A stretch of 64,000 bases of DNA, taken from positions 1 through 64,000 of the forward strand of contig JAJYDC010000013.1 in the NCBI GenBank assembly GCA_021777835.1, in the 5' to 3' direction. The DNA is from Bacteroidota bacterium. Lineage in GTDB: Bacteria; Bacteroidota; Ignavibacteria; Ignavibacteriales; Ignavibacteriaceae. Below are positions 1-9,211 of this stretch, one piece after another. A model generated the notes under the pieces. That model was not told the DNA's origin. It saw nothing but the letters and a program-made list of their open reading frames with translations, and searched no databases. Each line of letters opens with the position of its first letter. Positions within the stretch are counted from its first letter, which is position 1. Position numbers and translations under genes: made by a program.

Positions 1-1
1 A

Positions 2-1648
2 TCCGGCTTGCAAAATTTGCAATCGATGATGGATGTTATCGGTAATAATATTGCTAACGTAGATACTATTGGTTTCAAAAGCTCAAGAGTTACTTTTAGC
101 GATACTTTTAATGAGCTTGTTAAATCTGGGACAAACCCAACTGACTCTACTGGCGGTACAAACAGTTTTCAAGTCGGCTTGGGCATGAAAATAAATTCAA
201 TCGACAGAAACTGGAACCAAGGAACTTTTCAAACTACTGGCATATCTACAGATTTAGCTTTGCAAGGTCCTGGAATGTTCATCCTTAACAGTAACGGTCA
301 AAATTTTTACTCTCGCGCAGGCGCTTTTGAGTTTGACTCCAATGGAAAACTTGTTGACCCTCAGAACGGTGCAGTTGTGCAAGGTAAAGTTGCTAACGGC
401 TTAGGACAAATTCCTCAAGGAACAACGATTCAAGATATAGTTGTTGATAAAAACTTAAAGCTGCCCGCAATAAAGACTTCTAATATTGCATGGGGCGGAA
501 ATCTTCAAAGTAGCTCGGCTACAATTGCAACTAATACTGTCAATCTTGACGATAGTCTTGCTGGCAGCACTCCTTATACCGCTCCGCCATCTCCTACTTC
601 TACTCAGATAGTTGGAAAAGACGGTACTGCTTACACGTTGAATGTTTCTTACACAAATACTGCAGGAGCCTGGACACCTAGTTATCAAGTTTATGATTCT
701 ACTGGAAAAACTTTGTTATCTCCTCAGCCTACTGTAACTCCTGCCATTACTGCATTAACTTTTAATTCATCAGGTAATTGCACTAGTGCTCCTGTTCAAA
801 TAACTAGTACAGATCCTCAACAAAATATCAATTTCAGTTTAGATTTTTCAAAAGTCACTTTAGCTGCAAGCTCAACAACATCCACAAGCATTCCTTCGAT
901 TGTGAACCAGGGAGGGGTTGAAGCACCTGTGATTGGCTCTGTAAGTGTTTATGATTCATTAGGAAATGCGCACACCTTGAGCGTTCAATTTGATCACAGT
1001 TATGGAAATACTTGGTCATGGAAAGTATCCGTACCTGCAACTGATGGTGGCACTTTCACTGGAGCTACTTCAGGTTCAATGACATTTGACCCCAATGGAC
1101 AAATTCAATCAATTACTCAAGGCGGAGTAACTGTTCCTGGAATTCCTCCTATTCCTCAAATTACTTATACACCGGGTAACGGCGCTGAAACAGAACCAAT
1201 AAATCTAAACTTTGGCTCAGGCACTGCAGGTATTACACAAACATCTCTTTCTTCTCAGGTAGCTGCATTAAGTCAGGATGGATCGCCGTCTGCAACTCTT
1301 ACAAATTTGAATATTGACCAGTATGGAAATGTTGTCGGGGTATTCTCAAACGGAAATTCGCGTACTTTAGCTCAAGTAATGGTTGCAACTTTTACTAACC
1401 CTAATGGCTTGGTAAGCGCAGGCAGTAATATGTATTCGGTAGCTGCAAATTCAGGAACACCAAGAATTGATACTCCCGGAGAAAACTCTGCTACGACTAT
1501 TCAATCAGGTGCTTTAGAGCAGTCCAATGTTGACCTTTCTCAAGAATTTACTAATATGATTGTATCTCAAAGAGGCTTTGAAGCAAATGCAAAAGTAGTA
1601 ACTACTTCGGATACTCTATTGCAAGATATTACTAATCTTGTAAGATAA
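2..1648 (+). CDS. flgE: flagellar hook protein FlgE (5' end outside window)
   Basis: Structural subunit of the flagellar hook, exported by the flagellar type III apparatus. The visible N-terminus reads SGLQNLQSMMDVIGNNIANV, the rod/hook helix whose usual start lies about 8-10 residues further upstream, so the true start is outside the window. The C-terminus has the matching signature (SNVDLSQEFTNMIVSQRGFEANAKV). About 547 residues are visible, long for FlgE because of large Thr/Ser/Pro-rich middle domains (roughly residues 150-430), which form the surface-exposed hook domains in this family. A hairpin terminator follows 22 bases after the stop, so it closes an upstream operon. FlgE rather than FlgF/FlgG because complete flgF and flgG genes occur later. 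Confidence 0.93.
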   Translation, partial: SGLQNLQSMMDVIGNNIANVDTIGFKSSRVTFSDTFNELVKSGTNPTDSTGGTNSFQVGLGMKINSIDRNWNQGTFQTTGISTDLALQGPGMFILNSNGQNFYSRAGAFEFDSNGKLVDPQNGAVVQGKVANGLGQIPQGTTIQDIVVDKNLKLPAIKTSNIAWGGNLQSSSATIATNTVNLDDSLAGSTPYTAPPSPTSTQIVGKDGTAYTLNVSYTNTAGAWTPSYQVYDSTGKTLLSPQPTVTPAITALTFNSSGNCTSAPVQITSTDPQQNINFSLDFSKVTLAASSTTSTSIPSIVNQGGVEAPVIGSVSVYDSLGNAHTLSVQFDHSYGNTWSWKVSVPATDGGTFTGATSGSMTFDPNGQIQSITQGGVTVPGIPPIPQITYTPGNGAETEPINLNFGSGTAGITQTSLSSQVAALSQDGSPSATLTNLNIDQYGNVVGVFSNGNSRTLAQVMVATFTNPNGLVSAGSNMYSVAANSGTPRIDTPGENSATTIQSGALEQSNVDLSQEFTNMIVSQRGFEANAKVVTTSDTLLQDITNLVR

Positions 1649-1670
1649 AACCTATAGATTCCTTCCAAAT

Positions 1671-1701
1671 AAGAGGAGCTCTGTTTAACAGAGCCCCTCT
1701 T
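1671..1701 (+). terminator. rho-independent terminator after flgE
   Basis: The two arms (1671-1685 and 1687-1701) are complementary over 15 bases with a single A/C mismatch, and a realistic loop is about TTTAA. The stem is GC-rich for this genome and is followed by CCTTT. It separates the upstream hook operon from the fliL operon. Confidence 0.8.
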
Positions 1702-1959
1702 CCTTTAAAGTAATAATTCTTTAGTTGCCTTAATTTCTTGTAAATAGCAAAATATCAATCCTTTAGTTTCTAGTACTAAGTTATTAGTTTAGTCTTGTAG
1801 TCAATATAAAATCTAACTCAAACTTTGTTTTGCATAAAATTCAACCAGGTGTTTAATAGTAACCAATTTTTCTCCTTTCAGCTCATTAATACTCAATATT
1901 TCCAGCCTAGGAAATTGGCATATCAATTGAAACCATTTAAGAAAAAAATATATATCTAT
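1702..1959. other. intergenic leader upstream of fliL
   Basis: About 260 bases between the flgE terminator and fliL. In-frame codons upstream of fliL are open back to 1825, but their translation has no FliL character, so this is read as untranslated leader and promoter. No sigma-28 or sigma-54 consensus could be recognised. An AT-rich segment near 1795-1835 is the most plausible promoter area. Confidence 0.4.
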
Positions 1960-2514
1960 ATGGCATTACCAGAAGAAACATTAGACAGCATTAAACCGGA
2001 AGACATTAAAATAAATCCTGAAAAGTCAGCAGTGAACTTGAAGGTCTTACTAATAGGTATCCCGATTTTTATAATTCAGTTAGTTGCAGTTTATTTTATC
2101 ACTGCTAATATCCTAATAAAAAGATTTGAGGGGCAATTAGTAACTGCAAATAAGAATAGTGCCTCAATTTCAGCACCGGCAGCAGCTGCACAAAGTCAGA
2201 CTGTCGACTTGGGCAAGTTTATCTATTCAATTGATGATATTATAGTAAATCCGGCAGATACTGATGGCAAACGCCTGTTACTTACATCCGTCGGCTTTGA
2301 TTTACCCAAGATAGAAATGGAGAATGAATTGAAGACGAGAGAGGCAATGGTAAAGGATGCAGTTATCTCGACTCTATCTAGTAAAGATATTTCACAACTG
2401 GATAATATTGCATACAGAGATACCCTTAAGATGGAGATTACAGGAAGATTAAAGAAATCTATCCCTGACGTTACAATTAACAATATTTATTTCAGCAAAT
2501 ACATCTTGCAATAA
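1960..2514 (+). CDS. fliL: flagellar basal body-associated protein FliL
   Basis: FliL is a single-pass inner-membrane protein that surrounds the stator at the basal body and modulates motor function. The 184-residue protein has a cytoplasmic acidic N-terminus, one membrane segment (about residues 28-52), a short Ala/Ser linker and a periplasmic SPFH-like domain with the motif LTSVGFDLPKIEMENELKTR and a C-terminus NNIYFSKYILQ typical of FliL. The start at 1960 (MALPEETLD) is preferred over an upstream TTG at 1825, whose extra 45 residues look like translated leader. It is the first gene of the export/switch operon, and fliM follows after 2 bases. Confidence 0.88.
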   Translation: MALPEETLDSIKPEDIKINPEKSAVNLKVLLIGIPIFIIQLVAVYFITANILIKRFEGQLVTANKNSASISAPAAAAQSQTVDLGKFIYSIDDIIVNPADTDGKRLLLTSVGFDLPKIEMENELKTREAMVKDAVISTLSSKDISQLDNIAYRDTLKMEITGRLKKSIPDVTINNIYFSKYILQ

Positions 2515-2516
2515 TT

Positions 2517-3503
2517 ATGGCTGAAGTTTTATCACAACAAGAAATAGACTTACTTCTAAACAAAGTAAAAAGCGGTGAAGAACAGAACACCTCGCAAAAT
2601 ACCGAGAAGGAAGCTCTTCTTTTCGACTTCCGTTTACCTAATAGAATCTCCAAGATTCAACTAAGGACTATAAGAAGTCTTAACGAAACATTTGCTGAAA
2701 GCTTTGCCTCTTTTCTTGTATCAAAGCTTCAATGCATTGTTAATATGAATGTAACGTCAATTGATCAAATTTACTATTCGGAATATATCCTTTCAGTTTC
2801 CAATCCCGCTTGCCTTTATACTTTTGAGATAAGAAACACTGATATCAAAGGAATCCTTGAGTTGAATTCGGATTTAGCTTTAATATTAGTTGAAAGACTA
2901 TTAGGCGGTAACGGAACGGGCACAAAACAAGCTTCAGTTATTACACCGATTGAGCAAAAAGTACTTCAAGTTATTGCCGAAAGAGTTATGCTTGACCTTC
3001 GTAAAGCATGGCAGATGGTTGATACCTATGACTTTAGAGTAGAAAGGTTCGAATCAGACATTGACTTTGCGCAAATAACATCGCAAAGCGAATCGGTATT
3101 GCTAATTACTTTCGAAATAATTATTGCCGAAAAGGCCTATATGATGAACCTGTGCTTTGCCACATTTGCTTTCGATAAGATCTTATCAAAGCTAACCTCT
3201 CAAAATTTGTCTACAGTAAGGCATACAAAATATGCTGGCACTACTTCCGGCGAAATATTAACAAACCATCTTTATAAAACCAATTTGCCAATAACCGTTG
3301 AATTTGGTACTGCTAAAATATCAATGAAAGATGTATTTGAACTTGAAAAAGGTGACATAATAAAACTAGATACAATGATAGGGGACGAACAAACAATTAA
3401 AGTCGGGAATAAACCGATTTTCTTAGGTCGAACTGGAATATTAAATAGTAAGAAAGCTATTAAGATTACTAGAAAATTTGAGTTAAATAATAAAACAGAA
3501 TAG
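2517..3503 (+). CDS. fliM: flagellar motor switch protein FliM
   Basis: FliM is the C-ring component that binds phosphorylated CheY and sets rotation direction. The N-terminal peptide LSQQEIDLLLN is the CheY-P binding motif (family form LSQ-E-EIDALL). It is followed by the CheC-like middle domain (about 40-235) and a C-terminal SpoA/FliN-like domain (about 250-325, DVFELEKGDIIKLD). The length of 328 residues is normal. It lies between fliL and fliN. The intact CheY-binding motif implies a CheY somewhere in the genome, although no canonical chemotaxis genes are in this window. Confidence 0.95.
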   Translation: MAEVLSQQEIDLLLNKVKSGEEQNTSQNTEKEALLFDFRLPNRISKIQLRTIRSLNETFAESFASFLVSKLQCIVNMNVTSIDQIYYSEYILSVSNPACLYTFEIRNTDIKGILELNSDLALILVERLLGGNGTGTKQASVITPIEQKVLQVIAERVMLDLRKAWQMVDTYDFRVERFESDIDFAQITSQSESVLLITFEIIIAEKAYMMNLCFATFAFDKILSKLTSQNLSTVRHTKYAGTTSGEILTNHLYKTNLPITVEFGTAKISMKDVFELEKGDIIKLDTMIGDEQTIKVGNKPIFLGRTGILNSKKAIKITRKFELNNKTE

Positions 3504-3512
3504 GCAATTTAG

Positions 3513-3938
3513 ATGGAAGATTTAAGAGAAGAAGAAAATTTATTGAATCAACAAGATTCAACTAATGATTCAGATGGTTATTCAACTGCTGATAACCGCA
3601 ATGGAAATTCTAAAGTTTTAGCCGGAGTTGCAGATTTTGAGGAGTTCGATGATGCTAAGATTAAGGGCATTGGAACAAATGAAAAACTTGACTTTCTAAA
3701 AGACCTTCAGCTGAATGTATATATTGAATTGGGCAGAACCCAGATGCAAATTAAAGAAATTTTAGAATTGGAAAGAGGATACGTTATCGAACTTGACAAA
3801 CTTGCCAGTGAACCCGTAGACATATACGTGAATAACAAAAAAATTGCTGAAGGTGAAGTTGTAGTTATCGACAAACATTTTGGTATCAGAATAACGAATT
3901 TAAATGAAGCCTCAACCAGGCTTAAAGGATTATACTGA
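3513..3938 (+). CDS. fliN: flagellar motor switch protein FliN
   Basis: FliN is a C-ring subunit that forms the base of the switch with FliM and docks the export ATPase complex. The 141-residue protein has an acidic, low-complexity N-terminal extension (1-60) and a C-terminal SpoA domain (about 65-140) with LNVYIELGRTQM, ILELERGYVIELD and the final GIRITNL. There is no CheC-like domain, so it is FliN rather than FliY. Its stop overlaps the fliO start by one base (TGATG). Confidence 0.93.
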   Translation: MEDLREEENLLNQQDSTNDSDGYSTADNRNGNSKVLAGVADFEEFDDAKIKGIGTNEKLDFLKDLQLNVYIELGRTQMQIKEILELERGYVIELDKLASEPVDIYVNNKKIAEGEVVVIDKHFGIRITNLNEASTRLKGLY

Positions 3939-4279
3939 TGTCATTCTTTGATATAATTAAAGCAATTATTCCTCTTTTATTAATAGTGGGTTTACTTTAT
4001 GCTGTACTAATATTCGTAAAAAAGTATGGTGTCTCTATAAAAGGTAATAAAGCAGGCTCGATCCCTGTCAATGTATTAAGCTCACACATGATAATGCCTA
4101 AGAAATTTATTTCAATAGTAAAGGTACAAGACAGACTATTAGTATTGGGAATTAGTGAACAATCAATAACATTATTAAAAGAATTAGATCAGCCGGCAGA
4201 GATTCAAAAACAATCTAATAGCTTAGATGAAAAAAATAATTTTCTCGATGTATTAAAAAGAAATCTTGGACTCAAATGA
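3938..4279 (+). CDS. fliO: flagellar biosynthesis protein FliO
   Basis: FliO is a small bitopic inner-membrane protein that assists assembly of the FliP ring of the export gate. The 113-residue product has one membrane helix (about 7-28) followed by a cytoplasmic domain with the FliO/FliZ-like pattern PVNVLSSHMIMPKKFISIVKVQDRLLVLGISE. FliO is poorly conserved; the call rests on that pattern and the invariant position between fliN and fliP. The end overlaps fliP by 4 bases (ATGA), suggesting translational coupling. Confidence 0.82.
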   Translation: MSFFDIIKAIIPLLLIVGLLYAVLIFVKKYGVSIKGNKAGSIPVNVLSSHMIMPKKFISIVKVQDRLLVLGISEQSITLLKELDQPAEIQKQSNSLDEKNNFLDVLKRNLGLK

Positions 4280-5034
4280 AAAAGGCAGCGTTAATCCTAT
4301 TATTATTTATACTCGTATTAAGCCCTGCGGTAATTCATGCGCAGCAATCAACCTCAATACCTTTCCCCAAGATCGGTATAAACGTAGGAACTTCAAGTAA
4401 GCCCGGAGATGTTTCAGTAACTCTGCAAATTCTTTTGCTGTTGACTATATTGTCCTTAGCGCCTTCAATTATGATTATGACGACTTCGTATTTAAGAATA
4501 ATTATTGTATTCAGTTTCTTAAAAACCGCAATGGGTACGCCGCAGATGCCCCCTAGTCAGCTTATTGCTGGAATATCTCTATTCCTTACCTTTTTTGTAA
4601 TGGCCCCTACTTGGAACAAAGTAAATGTTGAAGCGTTAAAGCCGTTTATGAATGGTCAAATCTCTGCAGAACAAGCATATGATACTGGTATTGAGCCAAT
4701 TAGAGACTTTATGTTTCGTAATGTTAGAAATGAAGATCTTGAATTATTTATTGGGCTAGCAAACTTAAAAAGACCTAATGACAGGAAAGATTTACCTACC
4801 TATGTAGTTATCCCGGCATTTGTATTAAGTGAATTAAGAGCCGGCTTTATTATAGGCTTTTTCCTGTTCATTCCTTTCATCATGGTGGATATGATAATTG
4901 CAAGTATTTTAATGTCAATGGGTATGATGATGCTTCCGCCAACTTTAATATCCTTGCCGTTTAAGATCTTGCTCTTCATCCTTGTAGACGGTTGGCATCT
5001 AGTTATAGGGTCAGTTGTCAGGAGCTTTTCATAA
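4276..5034 (+). CDS. fliP: flagellar type III export gate protein FliP
   Basis: FliP forms the core of the FliP5Q4R1 export gate in the basal-body membrane patch. The 252-residue protein has a cleavable signal peptide (1-22, ending VIHAQ) followed by the family signature around residues 75-105 (TTSYLRIIIVFSFLKTAMGT, then PPSQLIAG). Four membrane helices are visible. It overlaps fliO by 4 bases and fliQ by 1 base, within the fliOPQR-flhBA string. Confidence 0.96.
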   Translation: MKKAALILLLFILVLSPAVIHAQQSTSIPFPKIGINVGTSSKPGDVSVTLQILLLLTILSLAPSIMIMTTSYLRIIIVFSFLKTAMGTPQMPPSQLIAGISLFLTFFVMAPTWNKVNVEALKPFMNGQISAEQAYDTGIEPIRDFMFRNVRNEDLELFIGLANLKRPNDRKDLPTYVVIPAFVLSELRAGFIIGFFLFIPFIMVDMIIASILMSMGMMMLPPTLISLPFKILLFILVDGWHLVIGSVVRSFS

Positions 5035-5303
5035 TGACAGAAGAGTTAATAATAGAGATCTTAAAAGAAGTATTTTATACTACATTTATAATTTTACTTC
5101 CAATACTCGGCGTATCTCTTGTGGTCGGAATCGTAATCTCAATATTTCAGGCTGCAACCTCAATCCAGGAAATGACTTTAACCTTCGTTCCAAAAATATT
5201 TGCTACGGTTATAACTATAATATTCTTGATGCCATGGATTATGGATAAAATTTTAGCATTTACAACAAAAATGTTTACAATGTTTATAACCGTAATAAAA
5301 TGA
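5034..5303 (+). CDS. fliQ: flagellar export gate protein FliQ
   Basis: Small two-helix subunit of the FliPQR export gate. The start at 5034 (MTEELIIEIL) overlaps the fliP stop by one base and gives 89 residues, the usual FliQ length. The same frame is open from an upstream ATG at 4992, but that would lie inside fliP. Family features include GIVISIFQAATSIQEMTL and FVPKIFATVI. The end overlaps fliR by 4 bases (ATGA). Confidence 0.94.
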   Translation: MTEELIIEILKEVFYTTFIILLPILGVSLVVGIVISIFQAATSIQEMTLTFVPKIFATVITIIFLMPWIMDKILAFTTKMFTMFITVIK

Positions 5304-6076
5304 TTACCATTCCGGAAGTTGATTTTATAATTATACTGCTAATCTTTTTGAGAATATTTTCGGCTTTTGTTTCATCACCGGTATATAGTCATAAAGCGGT
5401 GCCGGTTTTAGTGAAAATATTCTTATCTGTTATAATCTCTTATATTGTCTTTCTGACATTAGATAAATCTAAAATTATTGTTGAGACAAATTTGGGATGG
5501 CTATTTACAAATGCTATGACTGAAATATTTACCGGCCTCTTAATTGGCTTTATGCTAAATTTTGTATTCTATGGGATTTCTTTTGCAGGTTCTTTAATAG
5601 GATTTAATATGGGTCTATCAATGGCAGAAGCTTTGAATCCTGTTGACGGATTTAGCAACAATATAATAGGCAATCTTCTATCAATGGCATCTCTCGTTCT
5701 TTTTATATTAATTAATGGACATCAGTATATTATTAGCGGATTATTTTATTCATTCTCTGTTATCCATATTGGGAAAAATACTTTTACAGATTCTGCCTTT
5801 CAGTTATTGATTAGATATTCTTCTGGTATTTTTATAATTGCGGTAAAAATTGCCTCTCCTTTTATTGTATCATACTTTCTGGTGTATATAGCTGAAGGAA
5901 TAATGGCTAGAGTAATTCCTCAGATGCAAGTATTCTTTGTATCTCAGCCTATAATGCTAGGCCTTGGATTTACGCTTCTGGGGATTTTAGTTCCTATATA
6001 TTTTTATGTAATTAAATATTTACTAGGCGGTTATGAAAACAATCTTGCTTCTTTAATTAAAGCAATGGGACAGTAA
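5300..6076 (+). CDS. fliR: flagellar export gate protein FliR
   Basis: FliR is the single-copy component that closes the FliP ring in the export gate. The 258-residue protein is almost entirely hydrophobic with about six membrane helices and typical FliR segments (LRIFSAFVSSPVYSHKAVP near the N-terminus, GFNMGLSMAEALNPVDG near residues 98-115). It overlaps fliQ by 4 bases and is immediately followed by flhB. Confidence 0.94.
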   Translation: MITIPEVDFIIILLIFLRIFSAFVSSPVYSHKAVPVLVKIFLSVIISYIVFLTLDKSKIIVETNLGWLFTNAMTEIFTGLLIGFMLNFVFYGISFAGSLIGFNMGLSMAEALNPVDGFSNNIIGNLLSMASLVLFILINGHQYIISGLFYSFSVIHIGKNTFTDSAFQLLIRYSSGIFIIAVKIASPFIVSYFLVYIAEGIMARVIPQMQVFFVSQPIMLGLGFTLLGILVPIYFYVIKYLLGGYENNLASLIKAMGQ

Positions 6077-7162
6077 ATGGCCGAAGTTGACGGACAGGAA
6101 AAAACCGAACAAGCCTCCGGTAAACGCCTCACTGAGGGCAGAGAAAAAGGCCAAGTAGCCAAAAGTATTGAAATAAATTCCTTTGTCATTTTTTCAGCCG
6201 GCATGTTAATGATTTTTTTTACTCAACATTATATGAGTAAACATATAACAGATCTTGCAACTAACTCTTTCAACTCATTTGACATTCATAATATTAATCA
6301 GGATACATTCACCATAATAATTAGAAGGACCATCTTAACTTTTCTTATTACTCTTGCTCCAATTTTGGGAGCGCTGTTCGTAGTTGCACTTGTGGCCGGT
6401 ATTGGACAAGTGGGCTTTCATTTTAGTGTTAAGGCGCTAGCTCCAAAATTTGGTAAGTTTAATCCAATTACGGGTATAAAAAAATTGTTAATCTCACCAA
6501 GGTCATTGATTGAAGTTGCAAAATCTTTAATAAAATTGGCTTTAATCGGAGGGTTGACTTATTCTATCATTTCAGAATTTGTGCTTAAATCTGAAACACT
6601 TGTTGAGATGTCTATACCTCAGATTCTTACTTTTATGGTTGATTCGGCATACACATTGATTTGGAAACTTGCCCTTGCGTACTTTTTAATTGCATCAGCT
6701 GATTTTGTATATCAGAAGGTTAAGCACAAAAAGGAAATGATGATGACTAAGCAGGAAGTAAAAGAGGAAAACAAACAAACCGAAGGTGATCCTCAAATTA
6801 AAGCAAGGATAAGAAAAGTACAATTTCAAGCAGCAAAAAACAGAATGATGCAAAAGGTACCTAAAGCGGATGTTGTTATTACGAATCCAACTCACTATGC
6901 GATTGCCTTAAAGTATGATATGTCAAAAAACATTGCTCCGAAAGTTCTAGCCAAAGGTGTGGATGAATTAGCCCAAAGAATAAAACAAATAGCGTTAGAA
7001 AATAATGTGCCTCTGCATGAGGACCGCGAGCTTGCACGAGCTTTATATAGGATATGTGATGTGGGCGATGAAATTCCTTCAACCTTATTTAAGGCTGTGG
7101 CACAAGTTTTGGCATATGTTTATCAGTTAAAGAATAAAAAGAAAAGAAAACTTATAGTGTAA
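6077..7162 (+). CDS. flhB: flagellar export switch protein FlhB
   Basis: FlhB controls the substrate-specificity switch of the flagellar export apparatus from rod/hook to filament substrates by autocleavage. The 361-residue protein has an N-terminal GQEKTEQASGKRL motif, four membrane helices (about 30-215) and a cytoplasmic domain carrying the autocleavage motif NPTH at residues 270-273. The C-terminus is short and basic (KNKKKRKL). All catalytic elements are present. It begins right after the fliR stop and abuts flhA. Confidence 0.96.
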   Translation: MAEVDGQEKTEQASGKRLTEGREKGQVAKSIEINSFVIFSAGMLMIFFTQHYMSKHITDLATNSFNSFDIHNINQDTFTIIIRRTILTFLITLAPILGALFVVALVAGIGQVGFHFSVKALAPKFGKFNPITGIKKLLISPRSLIEVAKSLIKLALIGGLTYSIISEFVLKSETLVEMSIPQILTFMVDSAYTLIWKLALAYFLIASADFVYQKVKHKKEMMMTKQEVKEENKQTEGDPQIKARIRKVQFQAAKNRMMQKVPKADVVITNPTHYAIALKYDMSKNIAPKVLAKGVDELAQRIKQIALENNVPLHEDRELARALYRICDVGDEIPSTLFKAVAQVLAYVYQLKNKKKRKLIV

Positions 7163-9211
7163 ATGAAAAGTATAGGAAAAAATACAGATATAATATTAGC
7201 CTTTGCATTAATTTTTATGCTGGGGTTAATGATTATTCCTCTCCCTGCGTATATTCTAGATTTCTTTCTTGCACTGAATATAACTTTATCTGTGCTGATA
7301 CTTATTGTTTCGCTATATATTCAGTCGCCGTTGGACATTTCTATTTTCCCGGGCTTACTTTTGGTTCTCACACTCTTTAGGCTTTCTCTTAATATCAGTT
7401 CTGCAAGATTGATCCTGTTGGATGGATACGCTGGTAAAGTAATCGACACTTTCGGCGCATTTGTGGTGGGAGGAAATTATGTCGTAGGCTTTATTATCTT
7501 CATTATTTTGGTTGTTATTCAATTTATAGTGATTATTAAAGGCTCAGGCAGGATTTCAGAAGTTGCAGCTCGATTTACTCTTGATGCAATGCCGGGTAAG
7601 CAAATGGCAATTGATGCTGATTTAAACACAGGTTTAATTAACGAATCAGAAGCTAGACAAAGAAGAGAATCAATTGCAAGAGAAGCTGAATTCTACGGTG
7701 CAATGGATGGAGCAAGCAAATTTGTAAAGGGAGATGCTATTGCGGCACTTCTTATTAATGTTATTAATATTATCGGAGGATTTATTATTGGCGTTGCTTC
7801 TAAGGGAATGTCCTTTACAGATGCTATCCATACCTATACAATATTAACTATTGGAGATGGTCTTGTTTCTCAAATTCCCGCTTTATTAATAGCAACTTCT
7901 GCTGGTTTAGTTGTAACCAGAAGTGCAGCCGGAACAGCACTTGATAAACAAATGAAAAGTCAGTTGTTATCAAACCCGCGTGTTTTAGGAACGGTTGCAG
8001 GGGCAATCGGTCTTTTTGCTTTGATACCGGGTATGCCGGCTATTCCTTTTATTTTACTAAGTACGTTGTTAGGAACACGCGCTTTTCTTACAAAGAAAAG
8101 TCAGAGTAATTCCGCAGCTTTGGCAGAGCCTCAAGTTGCCGAAGTTGAACCAGGTGAGGAAAAGGTTGAGCAATATTTGCAGGTTGATCCTGTCGAAATT
8201 GAAATTGGTTATGGGCTTATTAGCCTTGTAGATGAAAAGCAGGGAGGAAATCTATTTCAAAAAATATCTTCTACGAGAAAATATATTGCCTTAGAATATG
8301 GCGTCTTAATTCCTCCTGTGCGTGTTAGGGATAATTTGCAGCTTGAACCGAACGAATATATAATTAAAATAAAAGGAAATATAGTTGCATCATACGAAAT
8401 TTATACAGATAGATTTCTTGCCATGAATCCCGGAAATATTATTGAGCCGTTAAATGGAATTCCGACCAAAGACCCCGCCTTTAATCTATCCGGCTTTTGG
8501 GTTACGCGCGAAGAAAAAGATAAAGCTGAACTTATGGAATATACTGTTGTTGATAGTATTTCAGTACTGTCAACTCATTTGCAAGAGACATTAAAGAAAA
8601 ATTTCGACAAGATATTGACAAGACAGGCTGTAAAACAACTTCTGGAGAATCTAAAGAAAGAGTACCCGGCAGTAATAGAAGACATAAATTCAGACGCGCT
8701 GTCATTGGGAACAATTCAAAAGGTGCTTCAGAATTTATTAAAAGAATTGATTCCCATCAAGGACCTTGTCCAAATTTTGGAGGCGTTAATTGATTATTCT
8801 AAAGTAACAAAAAATATTGATGTACTTACCGAGTATGTTAGACATGCAATGGGTGAAACGATTGCTAATTTATATAAGGATAATAATGGAATTATTCATG
8901 CAATTTCACTTGGAGAAGAAATAGAATCGTTTATCACGAAAGCATTGCAAAATCAAAAAGACGCAGTTCAAACCCTAGGATTAAGTCCGGTAATATTACG
9001 TGAACTAAATAATAGGATTCAAAACTTTGTAGAAAAATTCAAAATTCTCGGATTTAGCCCTATCGTAATTACCTCCGCTACTATAAGGCCATATTTTTAC
9101 AGGCTAATAAACGCAAGCTTTCCCGATGTCGTAATACTTTCGTATTCAGAACTTCCTTCACACATAGAAATTGAGTTCATTGAAAAAATTGAGGTAATTA
9201 ATGCAAATTAA
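7163..9211 (+). CDS. flhA: flagellar export gate protein FlhA
   Basis: FlhA is the largest export-gate component; it forms a nonameric ring, uses proton motive force and docks chaperone-substrate complexes. The N-terminal half (about 1-315) has multiple membrane helices. The FHIPEP-family signature (ARFTLDAMPGKQMAIDADLN) lies near residues 137-156, followed by a charged cytoplasmic loop. Residues from about 335 to 682 form the soluble domain. The length of 682 is standard. The end overlaps the flhF start by 11 bases. Confidence 0.97.
   Translation: MKSIGKNTDIILAFALIFMLGLMIIPLPAYILDFFLALNITLSVLILIVSLYIQSPLDISIFPGLLLVLTLFRLSLNISSARLILLDGYAGKVIDTFGAFVVGGNYVVGFIIFIILVVIQFIVIIKGSGRISEVAARFTLDAMPGKQMAIDADLNTGLINESEARQRRESIAREAEFYGAMDGASKFVKGDAIAALLINVINIIGGFIIGVASKGMSFTDAIHTYTILTIGDGLVSQIPALLIATSAGLVVTRSAAGTALDKQMKSQLLSNPRVLGTVAGAIGLFALIPGMPAIPFILLSTLLGTRAFLTKKSQSNSAALAEPQVAEVEPGEEKVEQYLQVDPVEIEIGYGLISLVDEKQGGNLFQKISSTRKYIALEYGVLIPPVRVRDNLQLEPNEYIIKIKGNIVASYEIYTDRFLAMNPGNIIEPLNGIPTKDPAFNLSGFWVTREEKDKAELMEYTVVDSISVLSTHLQETLKKNFDKILTRQAVKQLLENLKKEYPAVIEDINSDALSLGTIQKVLQNLLKELIPIKDLVQILEALIDYSKVTKNIDVLTEYVRHAMGETIANLYKDNNGIIHAISLGEEIESFITKALQNQKDAVQTLGLSPVILRELNNRIQNFVEKFKILGFSPIVITSATIRPYFYRLINASFPDVVILSYSELPSHIEIEFIEKIEVINAN

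Noticed and set aside
1825-1959. N-terminal extension of FliL from a TTG codon
   Set aside because: The extra 45 residues have no FliL character and would place aromatic-rich sequence before a normal FliL start at 1960.
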